A stretch of DNA of 5,307 nt. It comes from Sulfurospirillum sp. UBA6790. Its GTDB lineage: Bacteria > Campylobacterota > Campylobacteria > Campylobacterales > Sulfurospirillaceae. A program made the translations under genes and the position numbers. The notes under the pieces were generated by a model. It ran no database searches. It saw only the letters and a list, made by a program, of their open reading frames with translations, and had not been told where the DNA came from. Shown piece after piece: positions 1 through 5,307 of this stretch (its first letter is position 1; every line of letters begins with the position of its first letter). The DNA lies in the NCBI GenBank assembly GCA_002452855.1, contig DKFS01000096.1, positions 1 to 5,307 on the forward strand. The letters are read 5' to 3'.

Positions 1-72
1 GAAGGTGATCATTTCTTTTTCCTAAAAAATGCACAAAAAATTGAAAAATTGATTTTGGAGTCTATGGATTGA
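1..72 (+). CDS. C-terminal end of an upstream protein, probably alpha/beta-fold hydrolase (partial)
   Basis: Frame 1 is open from the window edge to a TGA at 70-72, giving 23 residues. They begin EGDHFFFLKNAQ and end in a predicted amphipathic helix (KIEKLILESMD). A D-H-F-F stretch about 20 residues before the end, followed by a terminal helix, is typical of small alpha/beta hydrolases, where the His is the third member of the catalytic triad; here that would be the fourth visible residue. Context supports this: in Helicobacter pylori and Campylobacter jejuni an alpha/beta hydrolase gene lies next to murF, downstream of ddl. Its stop codon overlaps the TTG start of the next gene, so the two are probably co-transcribed and translationally coupled. 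The 5' part lies outside the window. The coding call is firm; the family assignment rests on few residues plus synteny. Confidence 0.6.
   Translation, partial: EGDHFFFLKNAQKIEKLILESMD
57..60 (+). promoter_or_regulatory. Shine-Dalgarno GGAG deciding the TTG start of the acylphosphatase
   Basis: GGAG (within TTGGAG, 55-60) lies eight bases before the TTG at 69. No ATG or GTG in the same frame gives a better N-terminus. The nearby ATG at 64-66 is in the frame of the upstream gene and is followed two codons later by its stop. Starting at the next in-frame TTG (84) would remove the first beta strand that precedes the GRVQGV loop. Confidence 0.65.
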
Positions 73-338
73 GTACGTATAGGTTGATCGTTACAGGTCG
101 AGTTCAAGGTGTTAATTACCGCAGGTTTGTTGTCGAAGTAGCGCAAACATTAGATTATGTTGGCTATGTGTGTAACCTTGAAGATGGAAAGGTTGAAGTG
201 GTTGTAAATGCTCAGTATGAAGAGGATTTCGAGTTTTTTATTAGTAAATTATATGAAGGGTCACTCTTTTCTGATGTACAAGATATTACATATGAGAAAA
301 TAGAAACACTGCATTTTGATCGTTTTGAAAAGAGATAG
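69..338 (+). CDS. acyP: Acylphosphatase
   Basis: This is a small cytosolic enzyme of 89 aa, the usual length for the family (about 90-100 aa), which hydrolyses carboxyl-phosphate bonds such as acetyl phosphate, carbamoyl phosphate or 1,3-bisphosphoglycerate. The signature is clear: a first beta strand (YRLIVTG), then GRVQGVNYRRF at residues 10-20, where R18 matches the catalytic phosphate-binding Arg of the GxVQGVxFR motif. GYVCN at 32-36 supplies the catalytic Asn (N36), followed by EDGKVEVVV at 38-46. Deviations from consensus are Tyr for Phe just before R18, Cys for Arg before N36, and loss of the usual Gly after the third strand (NAQY, 47-50). The TTG start is chosen from the GGAG at 57-60 and overlaps the preceding stop by four bases (TTGA). 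It sits two bases upstream of murF, so it is an operon member. The physiological substrate is unknown; acetyl phosphate is chemically suitable and is made by the pta/ackA products encoded downstream, but that link is only inference. Confidence 0.93.
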   Translation: MSTYRLIVTGRVQGVNYRRFVVEVAQTLDYVGYVCNLEDGKVEVVVNAQYEEDFEFFISKLYEGSLFSDVQDITYEKIETLHFDRFEKR

Positions 339-340
339 GC

Positions 341-1777
341 ATGGATAAAATAATATTAGCCATCATCCATTTTGTATTTATTTTAAGCATTGGGTACTAC
401 TTTATTACAGCTATGCAGTGGTATAGCTACCGTTTGGAACGCGTTATTTTTCATTTCAATCGCTATGATTGGCATGGTTACTTTTTTCTCATACCCATGA
501 TTGGTTATTATGTATTAGATGGCGTTGCACTGTATGGTTTTGTCATTGTTTATATCGCCTCATTACTCTTTTGGACTCGTAAAATTGATAAAAAATTGGT
601 TTTTACCGCTCGCGTAAAACGTTTTTTCCTCTTTCTTATTCTTGTGTCATTATTTACAGACCTCTTGTGTTTGAGCTGGATTCATTGTTTGAAATTTGGC
701 GTTGTGATTCCTTTAATCATAGCGCATCTTATGAGTATTGCCTATGAAAAGATTTTATTTAATGGTTTTAAGAAAGAAGCTTCTGCTAAACTGATGCGAC
801 AACCATCTCTTAAAGTTGTGGCAATCACAGCAAGTTATGGGAAAACGAGTATTAAAAATTTTCTTGCACAAATCTTATCATCAGAGCTTACTGTCTACAA
901 AACGCCCCGTAGCGTAAATACGCTTGGGGGTATTATAAAAGACATTAATGAATCCCTACCTGAGCCTTGTGACGTTTATATCGTCGAAGCAGGTGCCCGC
1001 TTAAAAGGTGACATTGATGAAATCGCTCGCTTTGTCAATCCCCATATTGCTGTTGTCGGTTCCATTGGTGAACAGCATATTGAATATTTTAAAACACTTG
1101 AAAATATTCGTAATACAAAAATGGAAATCATTCATTCATCGCGTTTAACAAAAGCATTTATTCATGAAAGTGCTCGTATTCAACCAACCGATACCGTTGT
1201 TTCTTTTGGTTCTGAGATTACGCATGTTGAAGCTACTTTGGATGGATTAGCGTTTGATATGCTCATTGATGGGAAGCAAGAGCATTTTACATGTAATCTT
1301 TTGGGCGCATTTAATACAATCAATATAGCAGCTGCCATCCATGTCGCCAAAGAGCTTGGCGTTTCGGTAGAAATCATTAAACAAAATGTTTTGAACTTAA
1401 AAAGTGTCGAGCATCGCTTGCAAAAAATCGAAGCTGGCGGAAAGCTGATTATTGATGATAGTTTTAACGGTAATTTAGAAGGCATGATAAGCTCTTATGA
1501 ATTGATAGACACCTATCAGGGACGTAAAGTTATTATAACACCGGGTATTGTTGAGAGCACAGAAGAGGCAAATACAGCACTTGCACAAAAAATTGATGCT
1601 ATTTTTGATTTAGTCATCCTTACCAGTAAAGCCAATATAAAAGTCTTAGACGAACATATCCACCGTGCTGAGAAAATTATTTTATCCGATAAAACAAAAC
1701 TCCAAGAAACATTGGCCTTACATACAAAAGCAGGGGATGTGATACTTTTTTCTAACGATGCACCTAGTTTTATTTAA
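341..1777 (+). CDS. murF: MurF-type Mur ligase with membrane N-terminus (UDP-MurNAc-tripeptide--D-Ala-D-Ala ligase)
   Basis: The product (478 aa) is predicted to add D-Ala-D-Ala to UDP-MurNAc-tripeptide with ATP, the last cytoplasmic step in making the peptidoglycan pentapeptide. Residues 1-140 are strongly hydrophobic, with four or five likely membrane spans (about 4-25, 46-78 as one or two, 94-116, 118-138); they take the place of the soluble substrate-binding domain of typical MurF. The Mur ligase core follows: ATP loop ITASYGKTS at 162-170 (Ala where Gly is usual), SVNTLGG at 191-197, EAGARLKGDI at 216-225, GEQHIEYF at 243-250, and NTKMEI at 258-263, with K260 aligning with the lysine that is carbamylated in Mur ligases. 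LLGAFNTINIAAA is at 320-332. HRL (358-360) and IIDDSFNGN (370-378) begin the C-terminal domain, which carries TPGIVE at 400-405 and ends NDAPSFI. The start ATG has an AAGAGA at 330-335 as a modest ribosome site. Position after the hydrolase/acylphosphatase matches murF in Campylobacterota. A different Mur-family ligase cannot be excluded by motifs alone. Confidence 0.85.
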   Translation: MDKIILAIIHFVFILSIGYYFITAMQWYSYRLERVIFHFNRYDWHGYFFLIPMIGYYVLDGVALYGFVIVYIASLLFWTRKIDKKLVFTARVKRFFLFLILVSLFTDLLCLSWIHCLKFGVVIPLIIAHLMSIAYEKILFNGFKKEASAKLMRQPSLKVVAITASYGKTSIKNFLAQILSSELTVYKTPRSVNTLGGIIKDINESLPEPCDVYIVEAGARLKGDIDEIARFVNPHIAVVGSIGEQHIEYFKTLENIRNTKMEIIHSSRLTKAFIHESARIQPTDTVVSFGSEITHVEATLDGLAFDMLIDGKQEHFTCNLLGAFNTINIAAAIHVAKELGVSVEIIKQNVLNLKSVEHRLQKIEAGGKLIIDDSFNGNLEGMISSYELIDTYQGRKVIITPGIVESTEEANTALAQKIDAIFDLVILTSKANIKVLDEHIHRAEKIILSDKTKLQETLALHTKAGDVILFSNDAPSFI

Positions 1778-1797
1778 AAGAAAATAAAAAAAATATT

Positions 1798-1826
1798 TTG
1801 TTATATGTTTATTAGATCGTTATTAT
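1798..1826 (+). promoter_or_regulatory. Candidate sigma-70 promoter for pta-ackA
   Basis: TTGTTA (1798-1803) and TATTAT (1821-1826) are separated by 17 bases, which fits a vegetative -35/-10 pair and would start transcription near 1833, leaving a leader of roughly 38 nt before pta. An overlapping alternative -10 is TATATT at 1824-1829. The whole 93-bp gap (1778-1870) is very AT-rich, so chance matches are likely. No clear operator is visible, and no GC-rich hairpin ends murF, so read-through from the upstream operon is also possible. Confidence 0.45.
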
Positions 1827-1860
1827 ATTATTTTGGAAAATGAGTTGAGAGACATACATA

Positions 1861-1866
1861 AAGGAG
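1861..1866 (+). promoter_or_regulatory. Strong Shine-Dalgarno AAGGAG for pta
   Basis: AAGGAG followed by GAGA stands four bases from the ATG at 1871; the spacing is on the short side but the match is the best in the window. It fixes the pta start and suggests efficient translation of the first gene of the acetate operon. Confidence 0.8.
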
Positions 1867-1870
1867 AGAG

Positions 1871-3979
1871 ATGAAAACGAAAAGTTTATATATCTCATCG
1901 CTTGAACCAGCAGCGGGCAGTTTGATTGTAGCGATGGGAATTATGGAACTGTTAAAAGGACGTCTTGGGAAAGTTGCTTTTTTCAAACCAGTCATTTTAG
2001 ATGGCAAACAAATTGATAAAGATATCGATTTCATGCTTGAACATTATGCATTGGGCATGGAAGCCAAAGATATGTACGGGTATACTGTGCACGAAGTTGA
2101 AAGCTTAATTGCTGAAAACAAATATAATGAAGTCCTTGAAAATCTCATTGATAAGATTAAAATCTTGGAAAGTCAGTATGACTTTGTACTGATTGAAGGA
2201 TTGAGTCAATCGAATTTTTCTCAAACCCTTGATTTTGATATTAACCTATCCATTGCAAAGAACCTCAGTAGCCCTTTTATTAGTGTTCTTAAAGGTAAAA
2301 ATAAAAGTGTTAAAGAAGTAGTGGATGAAATTCATATTGAAGCAGAAGCCATCAAAGTTGCTGGATGTAAGCATTTTGCAACCTTTGTCAATCGCCTTGG
2401 ATCCAGTGAAACTGAAACACTTAAATTGTTGATTCAAAATGAGACGTACCAACTAGCACCATTGTATTTTTTACCTGAAGTGCCAGAACTAGATACACCA
2501 ACGGTTGCTGAAATCAAGCAAAAGTTGGGCTGTATGCATATTTATGGCGAAGAAAAAGACTTAAGACGCGTTGTAAAGCAAAGTAAAATTGCGGCAATGA
2601 AACTTGACAACTTTTTAGAATATATCGAAGACGGTGATTTAATTATTACATCAGGCGATAGGTCGGATATCATTGTCGGTTGTTTAAGTACAGCTTTTTC
2701 AAACAATTATCCTAATATCTCCGGTATTTTATTAACGGCTGGAATGATGCCTCATAAATCGATTAATAAGCTTGTTGCGGGATTTAAAGACCTTTCTATT
2801 CCTATTTTAAGCGTAGATGATGGCACATTTACCACTGCCGTTAATGTTGCAAACGTACCTGCTACAATTACACCGCAAAGTGTAAGAAAAATTGCACTCG
2901 CCATGGGACTTTTTACCTCGAATGTTGATATTGAAGAGATAGAAAAATGCATTGATACAGAATCTTCTTCAAATTCAATTACGCCTATTATGTTTGAATA
3001 TGCTTTATTTGAACGTGCACGAAGGGATCGCAAAAAAATCGTCCTTCCAGAAAGCAATGATGAGCGAATTTTGCGTGCAACAGAGATTTTGTTGCGTCGG
3101 GATGTTGCTGATATTATTCTTTTGGGTGTCGAAGAAGATGTACGCCAAAAAAGCGCATCTTTGGGACTTGATATTAGTAAAGCAACGATTATTGACCCAT
3201 TGACATCTCCTCTCATGGAAGAGTTTGTAACATCCTTTTACGAAATGCGTAAAGCAAAAGGTTTAGCCTTAGATGTGGCTCGCGATAGTATGATGATGAA
3301 AAACTATTTTGGTACGATGATGGTTTATCTAGGATACGCTGATGGTATGGTTTCTGGCGCAATTCACACAACACAAGAGACGATTCGCCCAGCACTTCAA
3401 ATTATTAAAACGAAACCTGGGATTTCTATCGTATCAAGCCTCTTTTTTATGTGCTTAGATACACGCGTATTGGTTTATGGAGATTGTGCCGTTAATCAAG
3501 ACCCTAATGCGGAAGAATTAGCACAAATAGCGATTTCATCAGCCGATACAGCAAAAATGTTTGGTATTGAACCTCGCATTGCAATGTTATCATACTCAAC
3601 AGGCGATTCAGGCAAAGGTGAAGAGGTAGAAAAAGTTCGACTCGCAACTAAAATTGTTAAAGAGAGTCGTCCTGATCTTTTGGTTGAAGGTCCTATTCAA
3701 TACGATGCTGCCATTGACCCAATTGTTGCTAAAACAAAACTTCCAAACAGTCAAGTGGCAGGACAAGCGACTATTTTCATCTTTCCAGATTTAAATACGG
3801 GTAACAATACCTATAAAGCCGTCCAAAGAAGTTCGGGTGCCGTAGCGATAGGTCCTGTTTTGCAAGGACTTAGAAAACCTGTTAATGATTTAAGCCGTGG
3901 ATGTTTAGTTCCTGATATCGTCAATACGGTTGCTATTACTGCTATTCAAGCACAAACCAATGATGGAGCAAATAAGTGA
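1871..3979 (+). CDS. pta: Phosphate acetyltransferase (long, three-domain form)
   Basis: The enzyme reversibly converts acetyl-CoA and phosphate to acetyl phosphate and CoA in the cytosol. At 702 aa it is the long bacterial form (about 700 aa) rather than the minimal catalytic form (about 330 aa). Residues 1 to about 205 are a BioD/cobyrinic-acid-synthase-like P-loop fold (EPAAGS at 12-17, FFKPVI at 37-42, VLIEGLS at 106-112). About 210-325 is a DRTGG-type domain, with DLIITSGDRSDIIVG at 256-270 and ILLTAG at 286-291. About 370-692 is the catalytic PTA/PTB domain: LPESNDERILRA at 392-403, TIRPALQI at 504-511, YGDCAVNQDP at 536-545, YSTGDSGKG at 575-583, EGPIQYDAA at 606-614, GQATIFIFPDLNTGN at 631-645. 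It ends with LSRGCLVPD at 674-682. S675, R676, C678 and D682 have the same spacing as Ser309, Arg310, Cys312 and Asp316 of the Methanosarcina thermophila enzyme. It is first in an operon with ackA, overlapping it by four bases. In long Pta proteins the N-terminal parts are thought to regulate activity and oligomerisation. Confidence 0.97.
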   Translation: MKTKSLYISSLEPAAGSLIVAMGIMELLKGRLGKVAFFKPVILDGKQIDKDIDFMLEHYALGMEAKDMYGYTVHEVESLIAENKYNEVLENLIDKIKILESQYDFVLIEGLSQSNFSQTLDFDINLSIAKNLSSPFISVLKGKNKSVKEVVDEIHIEAEAIKVAGCKHFATFVNRLGSSETETLKLLIQNETYQLAPLYFLPEVPELDTPTVAEIKQKLGCMHIYGEEKDLRRVVKQSKIAAMKLDNFLEYIEDGDLIITSGDRSDIIVGCLSTAFSNNYPNISGILLTAGMMPHKSINKLVAGFKDLSIPILSVDDGTFTTAVNVANVPATITPQSVRKIALAMGLFTSNVDIEEIEKCIDTESSSNSITPIMFEYALFERARRDRKKIVLPESNDERILRATEILLRRDVADIILLGVEEDVRQKSASLGLDISKATIIDPLTSPLMEEFVTSFYEMRKAKGLALDVARDSMMMKNYFGTMMVYLGYADGMVSGAIHTTQETIRPALQIIKTKPGISIVSSLFFMCLDTRVLVYGDCAVNQDPNAEELAQIAISSADTAKMFGIEPRIAMLSYSTGDSGKGEEVEKVRLATKIVKESRPDLLVEGPIQYDAAIDPIVAKTKLPNSQVAGQATIFIFPDLNTGNNTYKAVQRSSGAVAIGPVLQGLRKPVNDLSRGCLVPDIVNTVAITAIQAQTNDGANK
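3965..3968 (+). promoter_or_regulatory. Shine-Dalgarno GGAG for the GTG start of ackA
   Basis: GGAG lies inside the last codons of pta, seven bases before the GTG at 3976. It supports the GTG start, which gives exactly the family N-terminus (KILVLNAGSSS). No in-frame ATG is closer. Confidence 0.7.
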
Positions 3980-5181
3980 AAATCTTAGTCTTAAATGCAG
4001 GTAGTTCATCGGTAAAATACCAATTAATCAATATGGAAAGCTATTCGGTTATGGCAAGTGGTCTTATTGAGCAAATTGGAGAGAGTTCCTCAGCCGCTCG
4101 CATTAAATACGTCGATAAAGAGGGCTCTGAGCAAAAAATTGAGCATCAGCTTCCCATCCCAAATCACGAAGTTGCTTTAAAACTTATGAGTGCACTTTTA
4201 ATTGAATCCAATGTCATTCATGACCTCAATGAACTCGATGGAATAGGGCATCGTGTCGTGCAAGGCGGTTCATCGTTTTTTGAACCTGTGTTAGTGAATG
4301 AATGGGTAACATCTGAAATTGAACGATTAATTCCATTGGCACCTTTGCATAATCCAGGTCATTTAGCTGGAATCAAAGTCTCATTAGAACAAAGCCCGAG
4401 TGTACCTCAAGTGGTTGTCTTTGATACGGCTTTTCATTCTACTATGCCTCCACATGCCTACATGTACGCTATCCCTTATAAACACTATACGGAGCTTAAG
4501 ATTAGACGCTATGGTTTTCACGGTACGTCGCACAGCTTTGTATCGAAAGAGGCAGCAAAATATCTTGGTAAAAAACTTGACCAATTAAATGCCATTACGC
4601 TCCACCTTGGGAATGGTGCTAGTGTTACCGCTATTCGTAATGGACAAAGTGTTGATACTTCCATGGGATTAACTCCGTTAGAAGGATTAATGATGGGTAC
4701 CCGCAGTGGCGATATTGACCCTGCTGTCCTCTTTTACCTCTCTCGAAAAAAAGGTCTTGGTATCGAAGAGCTTGATACCATGCTCAATAAAGAGAGCGGA
4801 TTAAAAGGTATTTGTGGTAGCAATGATATGCGTGCTGTTAAAAAAATGGCAGATGAAGGTAATGAACAAGCTCAATTGGCACTTGATATGTTCAGTTATC
4901 GTATTAAAAAGTATATCGGCGCATATAGTGCAGCTTTGGGTCGTGTGGATTGTATCGTTTTTACAGGAGGTATTGGTGAAAACGACAGTGATATGCGCTT
5001 AAAAAGTTGTAGTGATCTTGCTAATTTTGGTATTGAAATTGATCCAACACTCAACAACCGACGCTCAACACGTACGCTCCAAATTAGTACGCAAGAAAGC
5101 CCTGTTAAAGTTCTTGTCATTCCAACCAATGAAGAGTTAGAAATCGCGCTTCAAACACAAGAAATTATTCAATCACGTTAA
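3976..5181 (+). CDS. ackA: Acetate kinase
   Basis: The enzyme reversibly transfers phosphate from acetyl phosphate to ADP, giving acetate and ATP; with Pta it forms the acetate overflow/activation pathway in the cytosol. The 401 aa match the family length (about 400), and both halves of the ASKHA-fold kinase are complete. Visible motifs are LNAGSSSVKY at 6-15 (N7 contacts substrate), GHRVVQGG at 91-98 (R93), VVFDTAFH at 147-154 (catalytic D150), RRYGFHGTSH at 177-186 (H182), HLGNGAS at 210-216, MGTRSGDIDP at 240-249 (catalytic R243), FTGGIGEN at 329-336 and IPTNEE at 382-387 (metal-binding Glu region). No key residue is missing. Translation begins at GTG within GTGA, overlapping the pta stop, which suggests coupled translation and co-expression with pta. 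The acetate CoA/propionate kinase alternative is unlikely next to pta, although side activity on propionate is common in the family. Confidence 0.97.
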   Translation: MKILVLNAGSSSVKYQLINMESYSVMASGLIEQIGESSSAARIKYVDKEGSEQKIEHQLPIPNHEVALKLMSALLIESNVIHDLNELDGIGHRVVQGGSSFFEPVLVNEWVTSEIERLIPLAPLHNPGHLAGIKVSLEQSPSVPQVVVFDTAFHSTMPPHAYMYAIPYKHYTELKIRRYGFHGTSHSFVSKEAAKYLGKKLDQLNAITLHLGNGASVTAIRNGQSVDTSMGLTPLEGLMMGTRSGDIDPAVLFYLSRKKGLGIEELDTMLNKESGLKGICGSNDMRAVKKMADEGNEQAQLALDMFSYRIKKYIGAYSAALGRVDCIVFTGGIGENDSDMRLKSCSDLANFGIEIDPTLNNRRSTRTLQISTQESPVKVLVIPTNEELEIALQTQEIIQSR

Positions 5182-5187
5182 TTTATT

Positions 5188-5221
5188 ATTTACATGTAGA
5201 GAAAATTCTCTACATGTAAAT
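5188..5221. terminator. Bidirectional hairpin terminator between ackA and the convergent gene
   Basis: A perfect inverted repeat pairs 5188-5202 (atttacatgtagaga) with 5207-5221 around the loop aaat, giving 15 bp; a further A-T pair can close most of the loop. It starts seven bases after the ackA stop, and its right arm touches the first base of the convergent gene's stop codon, so it is placed to end transcripts from both sides. The stem is AT-rich and neither side has a long uninterrupted T tract, so it is not a textbook intrinsic terminator; position and symmetry carry most of the argument. Confidence 0.7.
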
Positions 5222-5307
5222 TAAACTAAAAGTTCTTTTGCAATCATATTAATACGTTTTCCATCAGCAACACCGGCACACTCAGCAAGAACTAATGGCA
5301 TAATTTT
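5221..5307 (-). CDS. C-terminal end of a convergent gene, possibly GatB/YqeY-domain protein (partial)
   Basis: On the minus strand, a frame open from the window edge ends in TAA at 5223-5221, giving 28 residues that begin KIMPLVLAEC and end GKRINMIAKELLV. The sequence is protein-like, and its frame ends exactly at the hairpin, as expected for a real gene converging on ackA. The pattern K-I-M-P-x-V followed by A-D-G-K-x-I-N-x-I-x-K-E-L-L resembles the C-terminus of GatB/YqeY-domain proteins, which are related to the tail domain of the tRNA amidotransferase subunit GatB. About five extra residues lie between the two halves compared with the Bacillus form as I recall it, so the assignment is weak. 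The start and most of the gene lie beyond the window. Confidence 0.5.
   Translation of the reverse strand, partial: KIMPLVLAECAGVADGKRINMIAKELLV

Noticed and set aside
64..66. ATG as an alternative start for the acylphosphatase
   Set aside because: It is in the frame of the upstream gene and meets that gene's TGA two codons later, so it cannot start the acylphosphatase.
1180..1485. 101-aa open frame on the minus strand inside murF
   Set aside because: It mirrors the conserved Mur ligase central region; the translation is Ser/Pro/Lys-rich without domain character, so it is a shadow of murF.
1790..1799. Palindrome aaaatatttt after murF as a terminator or operator
   Set aside because: It is a 10-base all-AT palindrome in an A/T-only stretch, too weak to form a stable hairpin and expected by chance.
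2752..3216. 154-aa open frame on the minus strand inside pta
   Set aside because: It lies wholly opposite the conserved DRTGG and catalytic regions of pta, has a low-complexity Ser/Arg/Ile-rich translation with no recognisable motif, and no credible ribosome site was seen; it is a shadow frame.
5191..5218. Two tacatgta palindromes as a regulator-binding operator
   Set aside because: They are the two arms of the hairpin between convergent gene ends, not upstream of any start; the terminator reading explains them better.
1..5307. An undescribed defence, mobile or secretion system
   Set aside because: All nearly continuous coding space is taken by recognisable housekeeping genes; no direct repeats, insertion-sequence ends, transposase, integrase, CRISPR-like periodicity or abrupt composition change was seen on either strand.

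Overview
The window is ordinary core-metabolism DNA from an AT-rich bacterium. It most resembles Campylobacterota (the former Epsilonproteobacteria), and a Sulfurospirillum-like genus is my best guess. That placement rests on three things: an unusual MurF with a hydrophobic membrane N-terminus, the hydrolase-(acylphosphatase)-murF order (Helicobacter and Campylobacter have ddl-hydrolase-murF), and the tight pta-ackA pair with a long multidomain Pta. The genus is inference; no 16S or other marker is present.

Left part (1-1777), plus strand: the last 23 codons of a protein that looks like an alpha/beta-hydrolase C-terminus (1-72), then a small acylphosphatase starting at TTG inside the TTGA stop/start overlap (69-338), then a MurF-type ligase two bases further on (341-1777). 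The spacing implies one transcript whose promoter lies upstream of the window.

Middle and right part (1778-5181), plus strand: a 93-bp AT-rich gap holds a plausible sigma-70 promoter and a strong Shine-Dalgarno sequence. It leads to pta (phosphate acetyltransferase, 702 aa), which overlaps ackA (acetate kinase, 401 aa, GTG start) by the four bases GTGA. Together the two enzymes interconvert acetyl-CoA and acetate through acetyl phosphate. They make ATP during acetate excretion, or activate acetate in the reverse direction.

Right edge (5182-5307): a near-perfect 15-bp AT-rich hairpin separates ackA from the 3' end of a convergent minus-strand gene, and its base overlaps that gene's stop codon. 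The 28 visible residues weakly resemble the C-terminus of GatB/YqeY-domain proteins.

I found no mobile element, CRISPR array, RNA gene, phage gene or defence gene, and no convincing undescribed system. The points most worth a second look are the membrane-type MurF with altered motifs, the acylphosphatase placed inside a cell-wall gene cluster, and the two non-ATG starts in 4-base overlaps.
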